Origin: Mycosarcoma maydis
Lineage: Eukaryota; Basidiomycota; Ustilaginomycetes; Ustilaginales
Reading direction: 5' to 3'
Assembly (NCBI RefSeq): GCF_000328475.2
Contig: NC_026482.1
Span: 1,329,420 to 1,393,419, forward strand
DNA: 64,000 bases
The position numbers and the translations under genes were made by a program. This document shows, piece after piece, positions 54,069 to 64,000 of this stretch. Within the stretch, counting starts at the first letter, position 1. Every line of letters starts with the position of its first letter. A model generated the notes under the pieces. That model had not been told where the DNA came from. It saw only the letters and a program-made list of their open reading frames with translations, and did not search any database.

Positions 54069-54541
54069 ATGCGACCAGGTGCGATCAAGCAAAGGGATGT
54101 AGCCCCCGTACAGACCTTTGCCAAGGCGGCGGCCAAGTGTGCATCAGAGGTAAGTCACCTTCATCGCTGTGGCCATGAGCCGTCTTTAGTCTTGTCACTG
54201 AAATCGCGACTCGTGCTGGCGCTTCTTCCTTCTTCCAACAGGCACGCATCTATGGCGCATGCGTAACGGCCAACTACGAAAACATCGAGCGCAACATGTG
54301 CCAGAAAGAATTTTTCGCCTTCAAAGCCTGTGTTCAGCAAAAGGTAAGCTTCGACCACATGCTCTCGTCGTTTCGCATTTGTCAGCCGCAAGCTTGGCTA
54401 CAAGCTGGTTAGGGTTACATTGCTCAAGCAAACCTCTCTTCCCCACCATTGACTCAATGGCTTGCTATGATCTGCTCTTTGTCGCTTACCGATTCTTTAT
54501 CGTTTTCATCGCCCTCTGCACAGCTCGGTCGTAAATGGTGA
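54069..54541 (+). CDS. Twin-CX9C mitochondrial protein, NDUFAF8-like, three exons
   Basis: Exons are 54069-54149, 54242-54343 and 54524-54541, with donors GTAAGT and GTAAGC and acceptors AACAG and CACAG. Both introns are phase 0. The product has 66 residues. Two CX9C pairs are read: CASEARIYGAC across the first junction and CQKEFFAFKAC in exon 2, the hallmark of Mia40-imported intermembrane-space or matrix proteins with a helical hairpin. The pattern of Y-G-x-C followed by C-x-x-E-F resembles human NDUFAF8, a complex I assembly factor that stabilises NDUFAF5. The last exon codes only LGRKW and the stop. The exon boundaries recreate the first CX9C exactly, which is strong support. Other twin-CX9C families are possible. 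Confidence 0.8.
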
Positions 54542-56673
54542 TAGCCTAAGTCTCAAAACTGTACAATACCATGTCTTCCTACAACAAGCCGCTTCGTATC
54601 ACATTCTCTCACCAGTATGAAATCAGTCCGGAAGTCGAGTCATTTTGCGCAACTCGCGCAATCTGCTGCGGCCAAGACGATCAAGTCGCAAACGGTCGTA
54701 TCTCGGGCAATTGATCGTATCTGGCATCACCAAGGGCATTATCCATATGGATGAAGGGAATGATCGCGAGGCCACGACCACCCTCGTTGAACGCTACGCC
54801 GGTACGTGCATTTAAGCTGTGGTCGTATCTGCGACGGACCGATTTCAGCGAGAAACTGTGCCGAGCTTGCCTTATCAGTCACGATGGTTCTCCAAGATAT
54901 CCCACAGCGACGGTCCCCTATCGTAAGCCGTCTGAGCCAGAGACGAGCAAGCAGAATCGTGAATATCATGACTCACTCTCCCAATCCATCGCAATATTAG
55001 CGTGTTTCCAGGTCGCAGCACATTTGCTCCAGCGTGAACATCGAGACAGGTAAGAGACCCTCTTTGGAGGTCAGACAGAGCATGGTAAGAGCAGATTAGC
55101 GCGATCAGCCCATGGAGTGATAGCGGCTGTATGCTGGCGTGTGGGACGTCGTATCTTGTTAGAGCTCCGACCTTTCCAGTTCCCGGCGTCCTACCGTGTA
55201 AACGCTAGACGCTATAGTATCGGCGAGCTCGCCGAATAACGAATCGCTGCGCTATCGTACACCGGTCGAACGAGGCTCAGTGCGCTGGATTCTGTTGGGC
55301 AACAGGATTAGATGCTGGATTGCATTTCCACTTCTGATGATAGTAGAGACACCTGCTGTACCGGTCCGCACACGTCCATGCTCTCCAAGAGACAGGAGCT
55401 TGGCAAGAGACCCGAGGATTGTCAGTCAAAATGCGGGGCAGCCAGTAAGGTACGGATCATCATACCTCGTTCACGATTCATGATTCGATTTACGCCGAAT
55501 CACATAGTCAGGAACGTGGAACCATGATCCAGTCGCGAGATTCTTCAGTTCGACTTGTGCACACTAGGTAGCTTCAGCCAGTCACCGAGCTTGGCAAACC
55601 AGGCTTAGCGCCGACGTCGGGCCGACGCTATCTACCACTCTCGAGTCTCGCGTGGAAAAAGAAGCAGAAACGCTGCCCAATTCAGCGTCTGTAATCCTCT
55701 CTTTAGCTCACGTGAGCCATTTCCCGCTATGATAGCCGAAGTTGAGCGGTTTTCAAGGTCCGACACCGATATTGCGCGACGAGACAAATCACGAATGAGC
55801 TCGTTGTTTTTGGTGAGAAAAGCATGTCCACGGTACCGCTGTGGATGCTGTCCCCACAGATGAAGAATGCACGGATGAAAACGGAGCGACTTCTATCAAG
55901 AATTTGCGAAGGGTGTTTGACGGTTTCGCTTATCGGTCACGCTCGGTCACGTTGTGGGAGAGGGAAAAGTTTCCATGATGGGCTACTTGGGGGAGACGGT
56001 GCTTCTTAGATACAGCTCGCTTCATGCTCGATGTACGAACGGACCGGTCATGTTTTGGCACCGAGGACCGACGGCGTGTCCCTGCCCAAACGGCAGAAGA
56101 TTGGGCGATCGGCACCCCGCAATTAACAACCTGCAAGCAAATCCATATCACTCGCGTGACGATCGACGCTCCGACTCACCGCCGACGAGCAGGCTTCAGC
56201 TCCAGTCTCGACCCGCCTTTGCCCCTGTCTATCGCTAGCAACGCGTTCCTCGTCATCGTATCAGTCGGTGCATCGACCGTCGCATCATGGTCTGACAGCA
56301 GCGCCTGGCTTGTCGCGTGTGCATTGCCGCTGCAGCACCGAGCAACTCTGCTTGGCTCTTACAGCGACGAATCGAGCATCTTCGTATACATGCACATCTG
56401 TGTGCTTCTCAACTGCTGCGACCTCAGCCTCGCTAGCTGTATTTTTGCTGCAGCTCACCATTCGCCAGCGCTATCTTTCTATCTTCCTACATTGCTTCCC
56501 TCGGCCCTATAATTACCCACCACCTTGGCATGCCTTCCACCCTTCCTCATCAGCCACTCCCCTTTACACTACGCTTTAAGCGCCTTCCTGACTTCTTCTA
56601 GACTCTGGATACGAGTTCGAAGCTCGGAATCGAAAACCCTTACCACCATCCAACGCGACCAATATCGGCCAAC
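54542..56673. other. Gene-poor spacer of 2.1 kb
   Basis: No supported gene. A short ATG frame at 54571-54714 (47 residues) has no recognisable motif and is probably 3' UTR of the upstream gene. The open frame at 56024-56512 lies in the promoter and leader of the MFS gene. Few heptamers are found here, unlike the other spacers. Confidence 0.5.
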
Positions 56674-58174
56674 ATGAAGGTTCACTCGTCCTGGCGCTAC
56701 ACATCGCCGCTTGTCCAAGTTATCTTGGTCTCTTTTGTCTGTTTTGCAACGGTGGGCATGTTCTCGGCTGTTTCGAACCTAGGTGCCGGTGGTACCCAGT
56801 CCATTACTCTGTCCAACATCACCAACGCCATCTTGTACGCCCTCTTCGCTCTCACCGGTATCGTAGCCGGGTCTTTCAACAACATCTTCGGACCTCGTAT
56901 CACGCTCTTCTGTGGCTCGCTCGGCTACGCTCTCTACCTCGCGGCTCTGTGGGTCTACCAGGAAAAGGCGCAGGACTGGTTCCTGATCTTCTCAGGCGCT
57001 GTTCTAGGCATGTGTGCTGCCCTCCTCTGGACCGCCCAGGGCTGCATCATGCTCTCCTATCCTCTCGAATCTGAGAAAGGTCGGTCCTTCAGTATCTTCT
57101 GGGCCATTTTCAACAGTGGCTCACTCATGGGCGGCCTCATTGCTCTGGGCATCAACCTCAAGCAGGGCGGACTCGACGCGGTCAAGGTTTCCACTTACAT
57201 TGCATTCTTCGCCGTCATCATGGTCGGCGTTGCGCTCACATGGACTCTGCTTCCTCCCAACCGAGTCGTCCGTACCGACGGAACGCTTGTTAAGCTAGAA
57301 CAGAGCAACACTGCTAGACAAGAGATCGGCGCTCTTCTCAGCACTCTCAAAAAGCGCCAAATTTTGCTTCTGCTTCCCATGTTTTTTGCTAGCAACGTAA
57401 GTTACTCAAGGCTGTTCTCGACTTTGCGCGATTATTCGGCTAGCTCACACACTTTATTTGCTTCTTTTCTCCATTCTGCAGTTCTTCTATCCCTACCAGG
57501 GCAGCGTGTCCTTTCACGTCTTTGACTCGGCGACACGAAGTGTCAATGGGGTCGTCAAATCCGTTGGCCAAATTGTCGGTGCCCTGATTCTCGGCTTCTT
57601 GCTTGACAAGCTGCCCATGAATCGAAGGAACCGTGGTCTTGCCGGCCTCGCTCTTACCACCGCTTTTACTATCATCGCCTACAGCTGGGGTATCAAATAC
57701 CAGATTCCCATCACACGGGCTACCCAATGGCCTCGTAAGATCAACTATAACGACACCGCCTTTGCCGAGCCTATCTCCATTTTTGTCCTGTACGACATTG
57801 GTGATGCTTTCTACCAGGGGCTTGCCTACTGGATCATGGGCGCCATCACCAACGACTCCTTCGAGTTGGCGCGATTCGCGGGCATGTACAAAGCTGTGCA
57901 GTCCGCGGGTGCTGCTGCTGCCTTTGCCATGGACGCCACCGAGGTGCCTTTCATCAACGAGATTGGTGCCGTATTCGGGCTCATGCTCTTCTCATTCCCG
58001 CTTGCTGGCATGGTTATCTGGGGTGTCCGCGACTCAAACTACGAGGTCGAGAAGCAGGTCTATGTCGACGAGGTTGTCGCGGAGACCAACAACACCATCG
58101 CTGTCCTCGAAGGTGGTCACCAAGAGACTGCTTTCGATCGTCAGTCCTCGGGCAGCAGCGAAAAGAAGATCTGA
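56674..58174 (+). CDS. UNC93-like MFS transporter, two exons
   Basis: Exons are 56674-57396 and 57482-58174, with donor GTAAGT and acceptor TGCAG, phase 0, giving 471 residues. About 11-12 hydrophobic helices are seen. The segments NITNAILYALFALTG, GPRITLFCGSLGYALYLAALW, GCIMLSYPLESEKGRSFSIFW and GALILGFLLDKLPMNRRNRG are typical of fungal UNC93-like (DUF895) proteins. The hydrophilic C-terminus of about 45 residues follows the last helix. The family is MFS-related; fungal members are uncharacterised transporters or channel regulators, and no substrate can be named. Without the intron the frame ends early in a chance extension. The spacers on both sides are long, so no co-regulated neighbour is evident. 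Confidence 0.88.
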
Positions 58175-59999
58175 ACCCAATTCCTGCCTTATGAAATTGT
58201 AGATCTACCTGTGTATACCTTGTCACGAGAAATGGATCCATGTTCGATATGCGGTCATGCAGGTTGACACGTGCGATGTGCTAAGGAGCGCTGTGGTGGA
58301 ACCGGGTTAGGTGGTGTTTCGTTGCAAGAGACGAAAGAAGACCAGACCCGAGTCTGCCACAGTGTCTTATTGAGGTGCTCGGCCTGAGTGTGTTGCACAG
58401 AAACCCTACCCCGGACCCACCCCACTGCGTAATGATGTGCCCCGTTTGTCCATGTCTGTTATTCTCCTTTCTCCGTTCATCTTCTTCGTCGTATGTGTAG
58501 TTGCCAACAGATTCACAGCCTAGCAGCTTGTCGTTCCGCCTTCTTTATACTGCATTCTCTCTTTACCTCTCGTCTTTGCGCTGTCCAATCCCTTCTCAGC
58601 AGGGCTGCGGATTTCAACTAACAATCGTCATGAATGTCGAACAATTTGTACCGTGCCTTACTTGAAGCTTAATCACTGTACCAAATGGAAGTCTAGACAA
58701 CCAATCGGACTTGGGTTGTAATCTTCAACTGAGTTGAATCTGATTGCAAGCTAGAACTCGGTATCCCGTACTCATCCAAGCCAAAGCTCTCACTCACGAC
58801 GAGGAATCGCGCCACGCTCGGCGAGTTCATGTCAGACTTTGCGGGGGTAAACGCTTTGGCGCTTCTTCGTCTTTCGGCCTTGTCAGCAGTGGGCGCTTGA
58901 GTAGTTGGCACAAAGGGGTTTCAGCGTCACAAGCAGACTCCTGATCTTGGCTGGAAATACCGACCGTAGCCTGCTTTAGGATTCCCTCCAGGGTAAACTA
59001 TCATATATTTACACCCTATCGTGTGTGTGTCTTTGCTCATATGCAGGCGCTCAAGACAAGTCGCGAGCACCAGAGGCACAACAGGCTGGAGCGTCTGTAC
59101 AGGCAGGAGATCGAAGGTGTCCGTATCACGTTGTCTACGATTTCTGCTTAGCTTTTGACACTCTCCACAATGCAGTCAACGTCGACCTGCCTCTGTCACT
59201 TTCACTAGATGCTATGGCCATGATTCTTGAGGAGATCCAGCTTCAAACGTCGATAATCTGATACGTCCACCATCACTTTTTCCGAGAACATTCGACCACT
59301 TCCCTCTGAAGATACGCCAAGATGCCTAAGATTGTTGACCCAGCAGTTCTGTCTCTTCCCTTGCGAAGAGCCATAAAACTGGCTTCAACCCAAAGCACTA
59401 AGCATGACTCGCTCGACCTACGTTCCGAAAAAGGCCATAACCGCCTTGGAAGGGCGTTCGAGTTTACCAAGCATCCATCTAGCCTGTCCATCGTTGTACC
59501 CGCTCAGTACCTCCCCCAGTCATAACAGATAGTGTTCCGTCGTACCTGCCATTGAGTCCTCTTCTTGTTGGTAATCGAACACAAGATTGCCCTCTGGCTT
59601 GAACGGATGCCCAGGACTGGAATGCTGTCGCATGTCGTCGGACCAGATAAAGGATTTCCTCCAGACTTTGAGAGCGTATTTGAGACGAGATGAACATGCA
59701 AGCACCGTGAAGCAGATGATGGCCAGTCACAGAACTGGCTTTGAGACGCGCGCTTGAGTTCTCCGTTGTGCGTGTGTGTGAGGATGAGTGTTTGGTGGGG
59801 AAGGCTTCAACAAACGAAAGGTAGCCAAAGGGAATTGTATACATTGCTATTGCGTACGAAAAGCGGAGCAGGAGGGAGCTTCGGAAAGCGTCAGATGGAC
59901 ATACGGAATCGAGTGTGCTAGTGGCATCTTGGACCTGAAGAACAAGTTTGAACGTTGACTTTGGCGATGACCCTAGAGCAGGCGAGAATCGAACTCACC
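58175..59999. other. Spacer of 1.8 kb, possible gene relics
   Basis: No intact gene. Two weak candidates exist: a minus-strand open frame 58693-58911 that begins with GTG, and an exon-like stretch 59044-59154 on the plus strand that follows a CAG acceptor and codes a basic helical segment (REHQRHNRLERLYRQE) before a stop. No joining exon was found for either. The 3' end abuts a tRNA T-arm-like motif. Confidence 0.45.
59974..59998 (-). other. tRNA 3'-end-like motif (T arm plus acceptor strand)
   Basis: Read on the minus strand, a 5-bp stem GTGAG/CTCGC encloses the loop TTCGATT and is followed by seven bases CTGCTCT and an A. This is the geometry of a tRNA T arm, acceptor 3' strand and discriminator base. 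No matching 5' acceptor strand AGAGCAG is found in the 100 bases upstream, so it is not a complete tRNA gene. It starts one base after the stop codon of the decayed gene. It could be a fragment or chance. Confidence 0.25.
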
Positions 60000-62900
60000 C
60001 TAAATGGAATCCGACTCGGGCTGGATGCGCTCATTCCACATGGGCTTTTCGATGATGTTGAGAGGGTTTGGTGCGGGATCAGAGCTAGACGACAGAATCT
60101 CCACCAAGGTTGAACGGGCCTCGAAAAGGTCGAGACAGGGGTAAGCGTGCGGGCCGAGCAAACCCCGAATGCACAGCCGAGGGCACTGTTGACCGGTAAT
60201 AGGCGTCACTTGCGGTCGAGAGCCGTCTTGCGCTTTCTTGAACCCGGTGCTTGTGCCCAAGGTCGAAAAGCACGATCAACAGAGCCTGTTCGGTCAGTGG
60301 CTTCTCGTTTGGCGGTGCCATCGAGGCGCTCTTGATCACCGGTCCAGCAACGACAGGCGCTGAACTAGCAGGGACCGTGGTGCTCTGTGGATCCCTTCGG
60401 TTCTTTGCTTCCCAGGCAATGTAGGTCATGTAGCGCGCAGCGTGCCTCTCGCCCTCTCCTGGGCTCAAGAGTGATGTTAGAGGGCATCGGTCGACGAACC
60501 ATCAACGAAGGGTCGGTCGAGATGACCTACAAAGACCGGGATGATGCCATCGATGCCATGCTGTGTGTGCGACATTTGCACGGCTACTCCACGTTTCCAA
60601 CAGTGCCAGAGAAATTCGGGTGTTATCTTGTTGATCGCTTTGGGCAGCATGTCGAAATGCGTAAAGTTGATCCACCATCGGTAGCATAGAGGAAGCCGAT
60701 TGCAACTGATCTCTGAACGGAATCGCATGCCGTTCGGTGCGTGAGCCGGCATCGTAGACATCTTCAAGGCGTTGGCGCAGCGCAGCGAGATTGGCTTCGT
60801 CGAGGTCGGCAAGGTTCTCAAGAACGCTTTCGAGACGCACGGGCTTGGCGTAGATGCTGGCGCCCACGTGTTGGGTGTCCGACGATTCCTTTGGCTCGGT
60901 TTGTTCGATTTTTTTGCGCTTCAGCGGCGTCGCAAGCAGACCATCAAGATGATCCGCGAGGCAAGTTCACCGAAACTGCCCTTCAGCAAGGCAACATCGG
61001 GGTTGAGCAAGCATTCTTGCTGAAATTTCTTGAGGATGTCTGCGTACGTGTAGCCTCTCGCTTTCTCAGCTGACTGGAGGTAGGGAGCCAGCATGATATT
61101 GGAAGCAGCGATGGCTAGCACAGGCTCTGATGGAGATTCAACGTGCATGACACCCTCGCTGGTAACATGCGTGACAATGCGCATGTGGCGATCTACTGTG
61201 CTGTCGACGAATTGCTTCTGTCTTGCAAAGAGTTCCGAGTTTGGCGATTCAGTCGGCGAAAGGCTTAGCGCGAGACGAGACGCCAAGATGCTGAAGCAGT
61301 GGGCGGTCTTGCGGATGGCAAAGTCTTCGCCACCCATCAATTTGTGGTTGGCCATCACCCAGAGGCTTCCAGAATTGAATGTCTTCCACAGCGGTCGTCC
61401 GTAGTAAATGATGTGAGAGTCCGCAGAAGCTTGCGAGGCGCAAGAAAGGCTGGGTTGCTGTGAAAGCAGCACGTCAAAACTAACGCCGATGAAAATGGGC
61501 AGTGCCAATGATAACACGTTACGGTGGGCATGCTTGACAAAATCGGCCGCACTGCTGCTGGTACTGATCAACACAAGCCAGAACGTCGTGGTCTTGGCGC
61601 TGGCTTGTTGGGTATTGATCCAATTCCATGCGCGGCGGAGGCTGTTGAGCTGATTGATATCTGGGTTTTTTTCGATGTTGAGTTCGACGCACTCGTCGAA
61701 GGCCACAATGATAGGAGGCCTGGGTGATGATCCGCCGTGGGCGTTGGGCGGGTACATGTGAGCTATAATGCACTTCATCTCTCGTTCGAGGGCGGCAAGC
61801 GGCGATTTGAGGTGAGTGGTGAAGAGTTCATTACGTTTCGACTTTTCGTCAAAGCTGCTGTCGGCACGCTTGAGGGTGTCAGAAGCGCGCTCGGAAACGG
61901 TTTCGAAGAAAAGTCGGTGCGTTCAGCATTTATACCATCCTTTAGATGGAGATGGGTTGAGCTGCATCAGATAGTCGTGTTTTTGCTGCTGAGTGGGCCG
62001 CTCGGCGAGGCGTTGAGCAAGCTCCGAGAACCAAGCGCCGAGGAAACAGGCAATCTGAAGGTTACACAGATCCTTGTGGGTCTTCTGCGCCTCTTCGAAA
62101 AAGGCACGTACACCACGATCAGGAAAGGGATAGCCTTTCATAGACAATCCCATCGGCAGTACGTTTTCGGACGCAGACATAGAGAAGAGGAGTTCGATGT
62201 CGACATTCGTAGACCAGGCGCGACTTGCCGGTGCCGCTTGACTGGACGATGGGGGTGCCTCGATAATAAATTTTTCCTTGGCTTGGATCAAGCGTGCTGA
62301 ACTTCTGATCGTGTTCAGTGATGAACTGCAGGAAGCGGTCTGGCGCATCACCGTAATAGTCACGGCCAAAATTCCTCTGGATAATGAACGTTAGCATCCA
62401 CTCCTTCCATGCCCAGCTTAGGGGCGGGCAATGAACGTGCAAGGTGAACAAGTACAAGCGACAGTGCCTCGTCCACATCACTGTAGGAGGCGAGTTTTGC
62501 GGCGAGATTCGAGTAAACGTTGCTGACCTCCAGTTCTACGCGCGATTTGTCTACGCGCGATTTGTCTGTCATCCTCTCGAACTCAGGTATGATGTCCTTT
62601 AACTCGGTCTGCGATGCCCAGATGAGATTGGTGAAGTTAGCGGTGTACACTGCGAAGTCAGGATGGTCCGGGTTGCAAAGCTTGCTGTGGCAAAATTGAA
62701 GACCATCCCATCTCTGCAGCTGCTTGAGCTTGTTGACCGAGTCTTTGGCTTGTTTGGTGCGAGGAGAATCAGCTAATGTAGGGAAGAAGCGCTCTGCTAG
62801 TCGAGGGGGGAGTGGTGGGAGTGGCGGGTGCTGCAGCTGGGAAAAGGGGCGTGTCTGATTCGAGATACTCGCGAAGACAGCTCAAGGCGCCAGCAAGATG

Positions 62901-63141
62901 ACATTCATTGGGGTGTACTGGAGCCAGGCGTTGTGAGAGCAAACGAGAAAGGATAAGGTCTTGGTCGGATGGCGATTTCTCTGAAGCAAAGTGCTCGGAG
63001 AAATGGCGATCCACAAATGCTGTGAATCACCTGTTCAGGATCGGCGTGCGGTGGTGCTGAGGCGGCTTCATGCCCACCAGGAGGTGTTTCTCCACGGACG
63101 CTTCCGGTGTGGGCGCGCTTCTTGCCGCGGCCTTTGCTCAT
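60000..63141 (-). pseudogene. Decayed P-loop NTPase plus PD-(D/E)XK-type nuclease gene
   Basis: The remnant spans about 3.1 kb and would correspond to roughly 1000 residues. It starts at an ATG (63141, MSKGRGKKRAHTG) with a basic N-terminus. A helical region follows, then Walker A SSGTGKSR at about 62222-62248. A helical stretch with FLGAWFSELAQRLAE precedes Walker B IIVAFDECVEL at about 61683-61715. A long C-terminal region ends in a nuclease-like block: DGIIPVF at about 60530-60557 and WEAKN at about 60403-60414, fitting the D and E-x-K of PD-(D/E)XK enzymes. Reading frame changes at about 63020-63035, 62805-62810, 62368-62371, 62149-62151, 60909-60955, 60663-60665, 60460-60490 and 60256-60258, and a TGA interrupts at 61923-61925. 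Proteins of this architecture are multicopy in basidiomycetes and relate to Crinkler-type effectors; that link is inference. Confidence 0.65.
62536..62565 (-). repeat. Tandem duplication of 15 bp inside the decayed gene
   Basis: Two perfect head-to-tail copies of a 15-bp unit code DKSRV twice in the open segment. The frame is kept because the unit is a multiple of three. Confidence 0.9.
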
Positions 63142-64000
63142 TGTGAGAGATGAGTGATGTTGCGCGGGATTGGAATGTGTAACAGATTCGAGGTAGAGAT
63201 GGGTGTGCAAGTAGTGGTGGTGGTGTTGGTAGTGGTGTTGGATGGTGGTCGAAACGCAAGGCGCCAAACGGAAAACAAAGGCTCGAAAGTTGTGCCACGA
63301 TCGCTAACGGCCACTCGCGAGTGTCCTTTGGCTGTCACCCGTGCTCGAACAAGCTCGTAGTGTGATCTCAACGTTGACAGTCGCGAGTGACTCAATACAA
63401 GCTTTGGTAGCTGCGATTAGGCGAAAAAGCCCAATTCGTGATTGTAAATCACGAAGGCGGACTTTTGCGTATGTATGCGACGCGAGATGATCCCGTGTCA
63501 ACCGCTATGTAAGATCACCGTCGTGGATGAGTCATTTTTCCAGGCACTAGGTGGCGCATTTCTGAGATGATCCAAACGTGAATAATCACCACAGCTGAGC
63601 AGCATCGAACCCTCGGTCATCTACGACCATGGTACACCTAATCAGACGCCGTTTATCGCCCGCATTCAACCTGGGGATGCACTCGGCTTGGGACCCTGTT
63701 CTACATCATCATCATGGATGTCGCGCAGCATCCACATTTGATCGCCAGAAAGTAGAGAGGCTTGAGGGCCCATCCTCGACAGCATGCTATCGTCAGGTGA
63801 TCGCAGAACAGCACTTCCACAGCCGAGTTCGCTCAGGTGCCAGGCGAAGCTTCTTGAGAATCACATAAGGATTGTTAGCTCGATGTTGCTTGGCCGGCAT
63901 GTTGAGAGTAGTAATATGGTTCTGGCCGAAGCACGAAGAACTGTAAGGTTCGCTTGCATGATCGACGGGCTCTTTGAAGCACTGCTCTGTGGTGATTCAA
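63142..64000. other. Right-edge spacer
   Basis: No gene. It holds a (CCACCA)-type tract on the minus strand near 63205-63245 and heptamer words around 63436-63455. The left part should be the leader of the decayed gene. Confidence 0.45.

Noticed and set aside
54571..54714. Short ATG open frame of 47 codons after the twin-CX9C gene
   Set aside because: No motif, and its position 30 bp after the stop codon suits a 3' UTR.
56024..56512. Plus-strand open frame of 162 codons
   Set aside because: It lies in the promoter and leader of the UNC93-like gene and has no domain; composition is like non-coding sequence.
59044..59154. Exon-like stretch after a CAG acceptor on the plus strand
   Set aside because: Codes a plausible basic helix, but no upstream exon in a matching phase could be found and the end after the helix looks random.
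62377..62455. Possible intron in the decayed gene (donor GTACTT, GCTAAC branch site, CCAG acceptor)
   Set aside because: It would keep frame, but the protein-like sequence continues through it, and a single extra base in a T4 run explains the change equally well. Left as an alternative.

Overview
This window reads as nuclear DNA of a basidiomycete smut fungus (Ustilaginales), most likely Ustilago maydis or a close relative. The evidence is the gene content (SET2, PAN3, RPO41, SEC12, Rpn9, delta-8 sphingolipid desaturase), long and mostly intronless genes, a few short GT-AG introns, a GAPDH that reads like the Ustilago enzyme, and spacers full of a TTCGTGA/TCACGAA heptamer. Twenty genes are called: nineteen protein-coding genes that look intact and one decayed gene.

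Layout. 0.4-13.5 kb: a WDR70-type WD40 protein, a VHS-GAT trafficking protein, a Rab5 GTPase, a NIF3-family protein, the ER-Golgi cargo receptor Erv41/ERGIC2, and the RNA polymerase I/III subunit AC40. 15.5-26 kb: a membrane-anchored class 3 lipase, a DHA1-type MFS transporter, GAPDH, and a TauD-type dioxygenase. 26-35 kb: the mitochondrial RNA polymerase, a Rho2-like GTPase, and proteasome lid subunit Rpn9. 35-46.9 kb: a one-frame amidohydrolase-methyltransferase fusion, a conserved 90-residue protein, delta-8 sphingolipid desaturase, Sec12, and Set2. 48.5-52.7 kb: Pan3 and an alpha/beta-hydrolase whose three catalytic positions are all replaced. 52.7-64 kb is gene-poor: a tiny three-exon twin-CX9C gene (NDUFAF8-like), an UNC93-like MFS protein, and a decayed gene for a P-loop NTPase joined to a PD-(D/E)XK-type nuclease. 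This last region also holds telomere-type CCCTAA repeats.

Genes alternate in strand almost perfectly and give eight convergent pairs with 3' gaps of about 150-390 bp. No operon, biosynthetic cluster or intact mobile element is visible. Several products share the secretory and endocytic pathway (Rab5, VHS-GAT, Erv41, Sec12, Rho2), but this is not evidence of co-regulation.

Most unusual items: (1) the broken NTPase-nuclease gene at 60.0-63.1 kb, whose unambiguous reading-frame steps all go in the same direction and mostly sit at homopolymers; (2) the amidohydrolase-methyltransferase fusion; (3) the hydrolase with S, D and H all lost; (4) the genome-wide heptamer repeat. All family assignments come from reading motifs; no database search was run.
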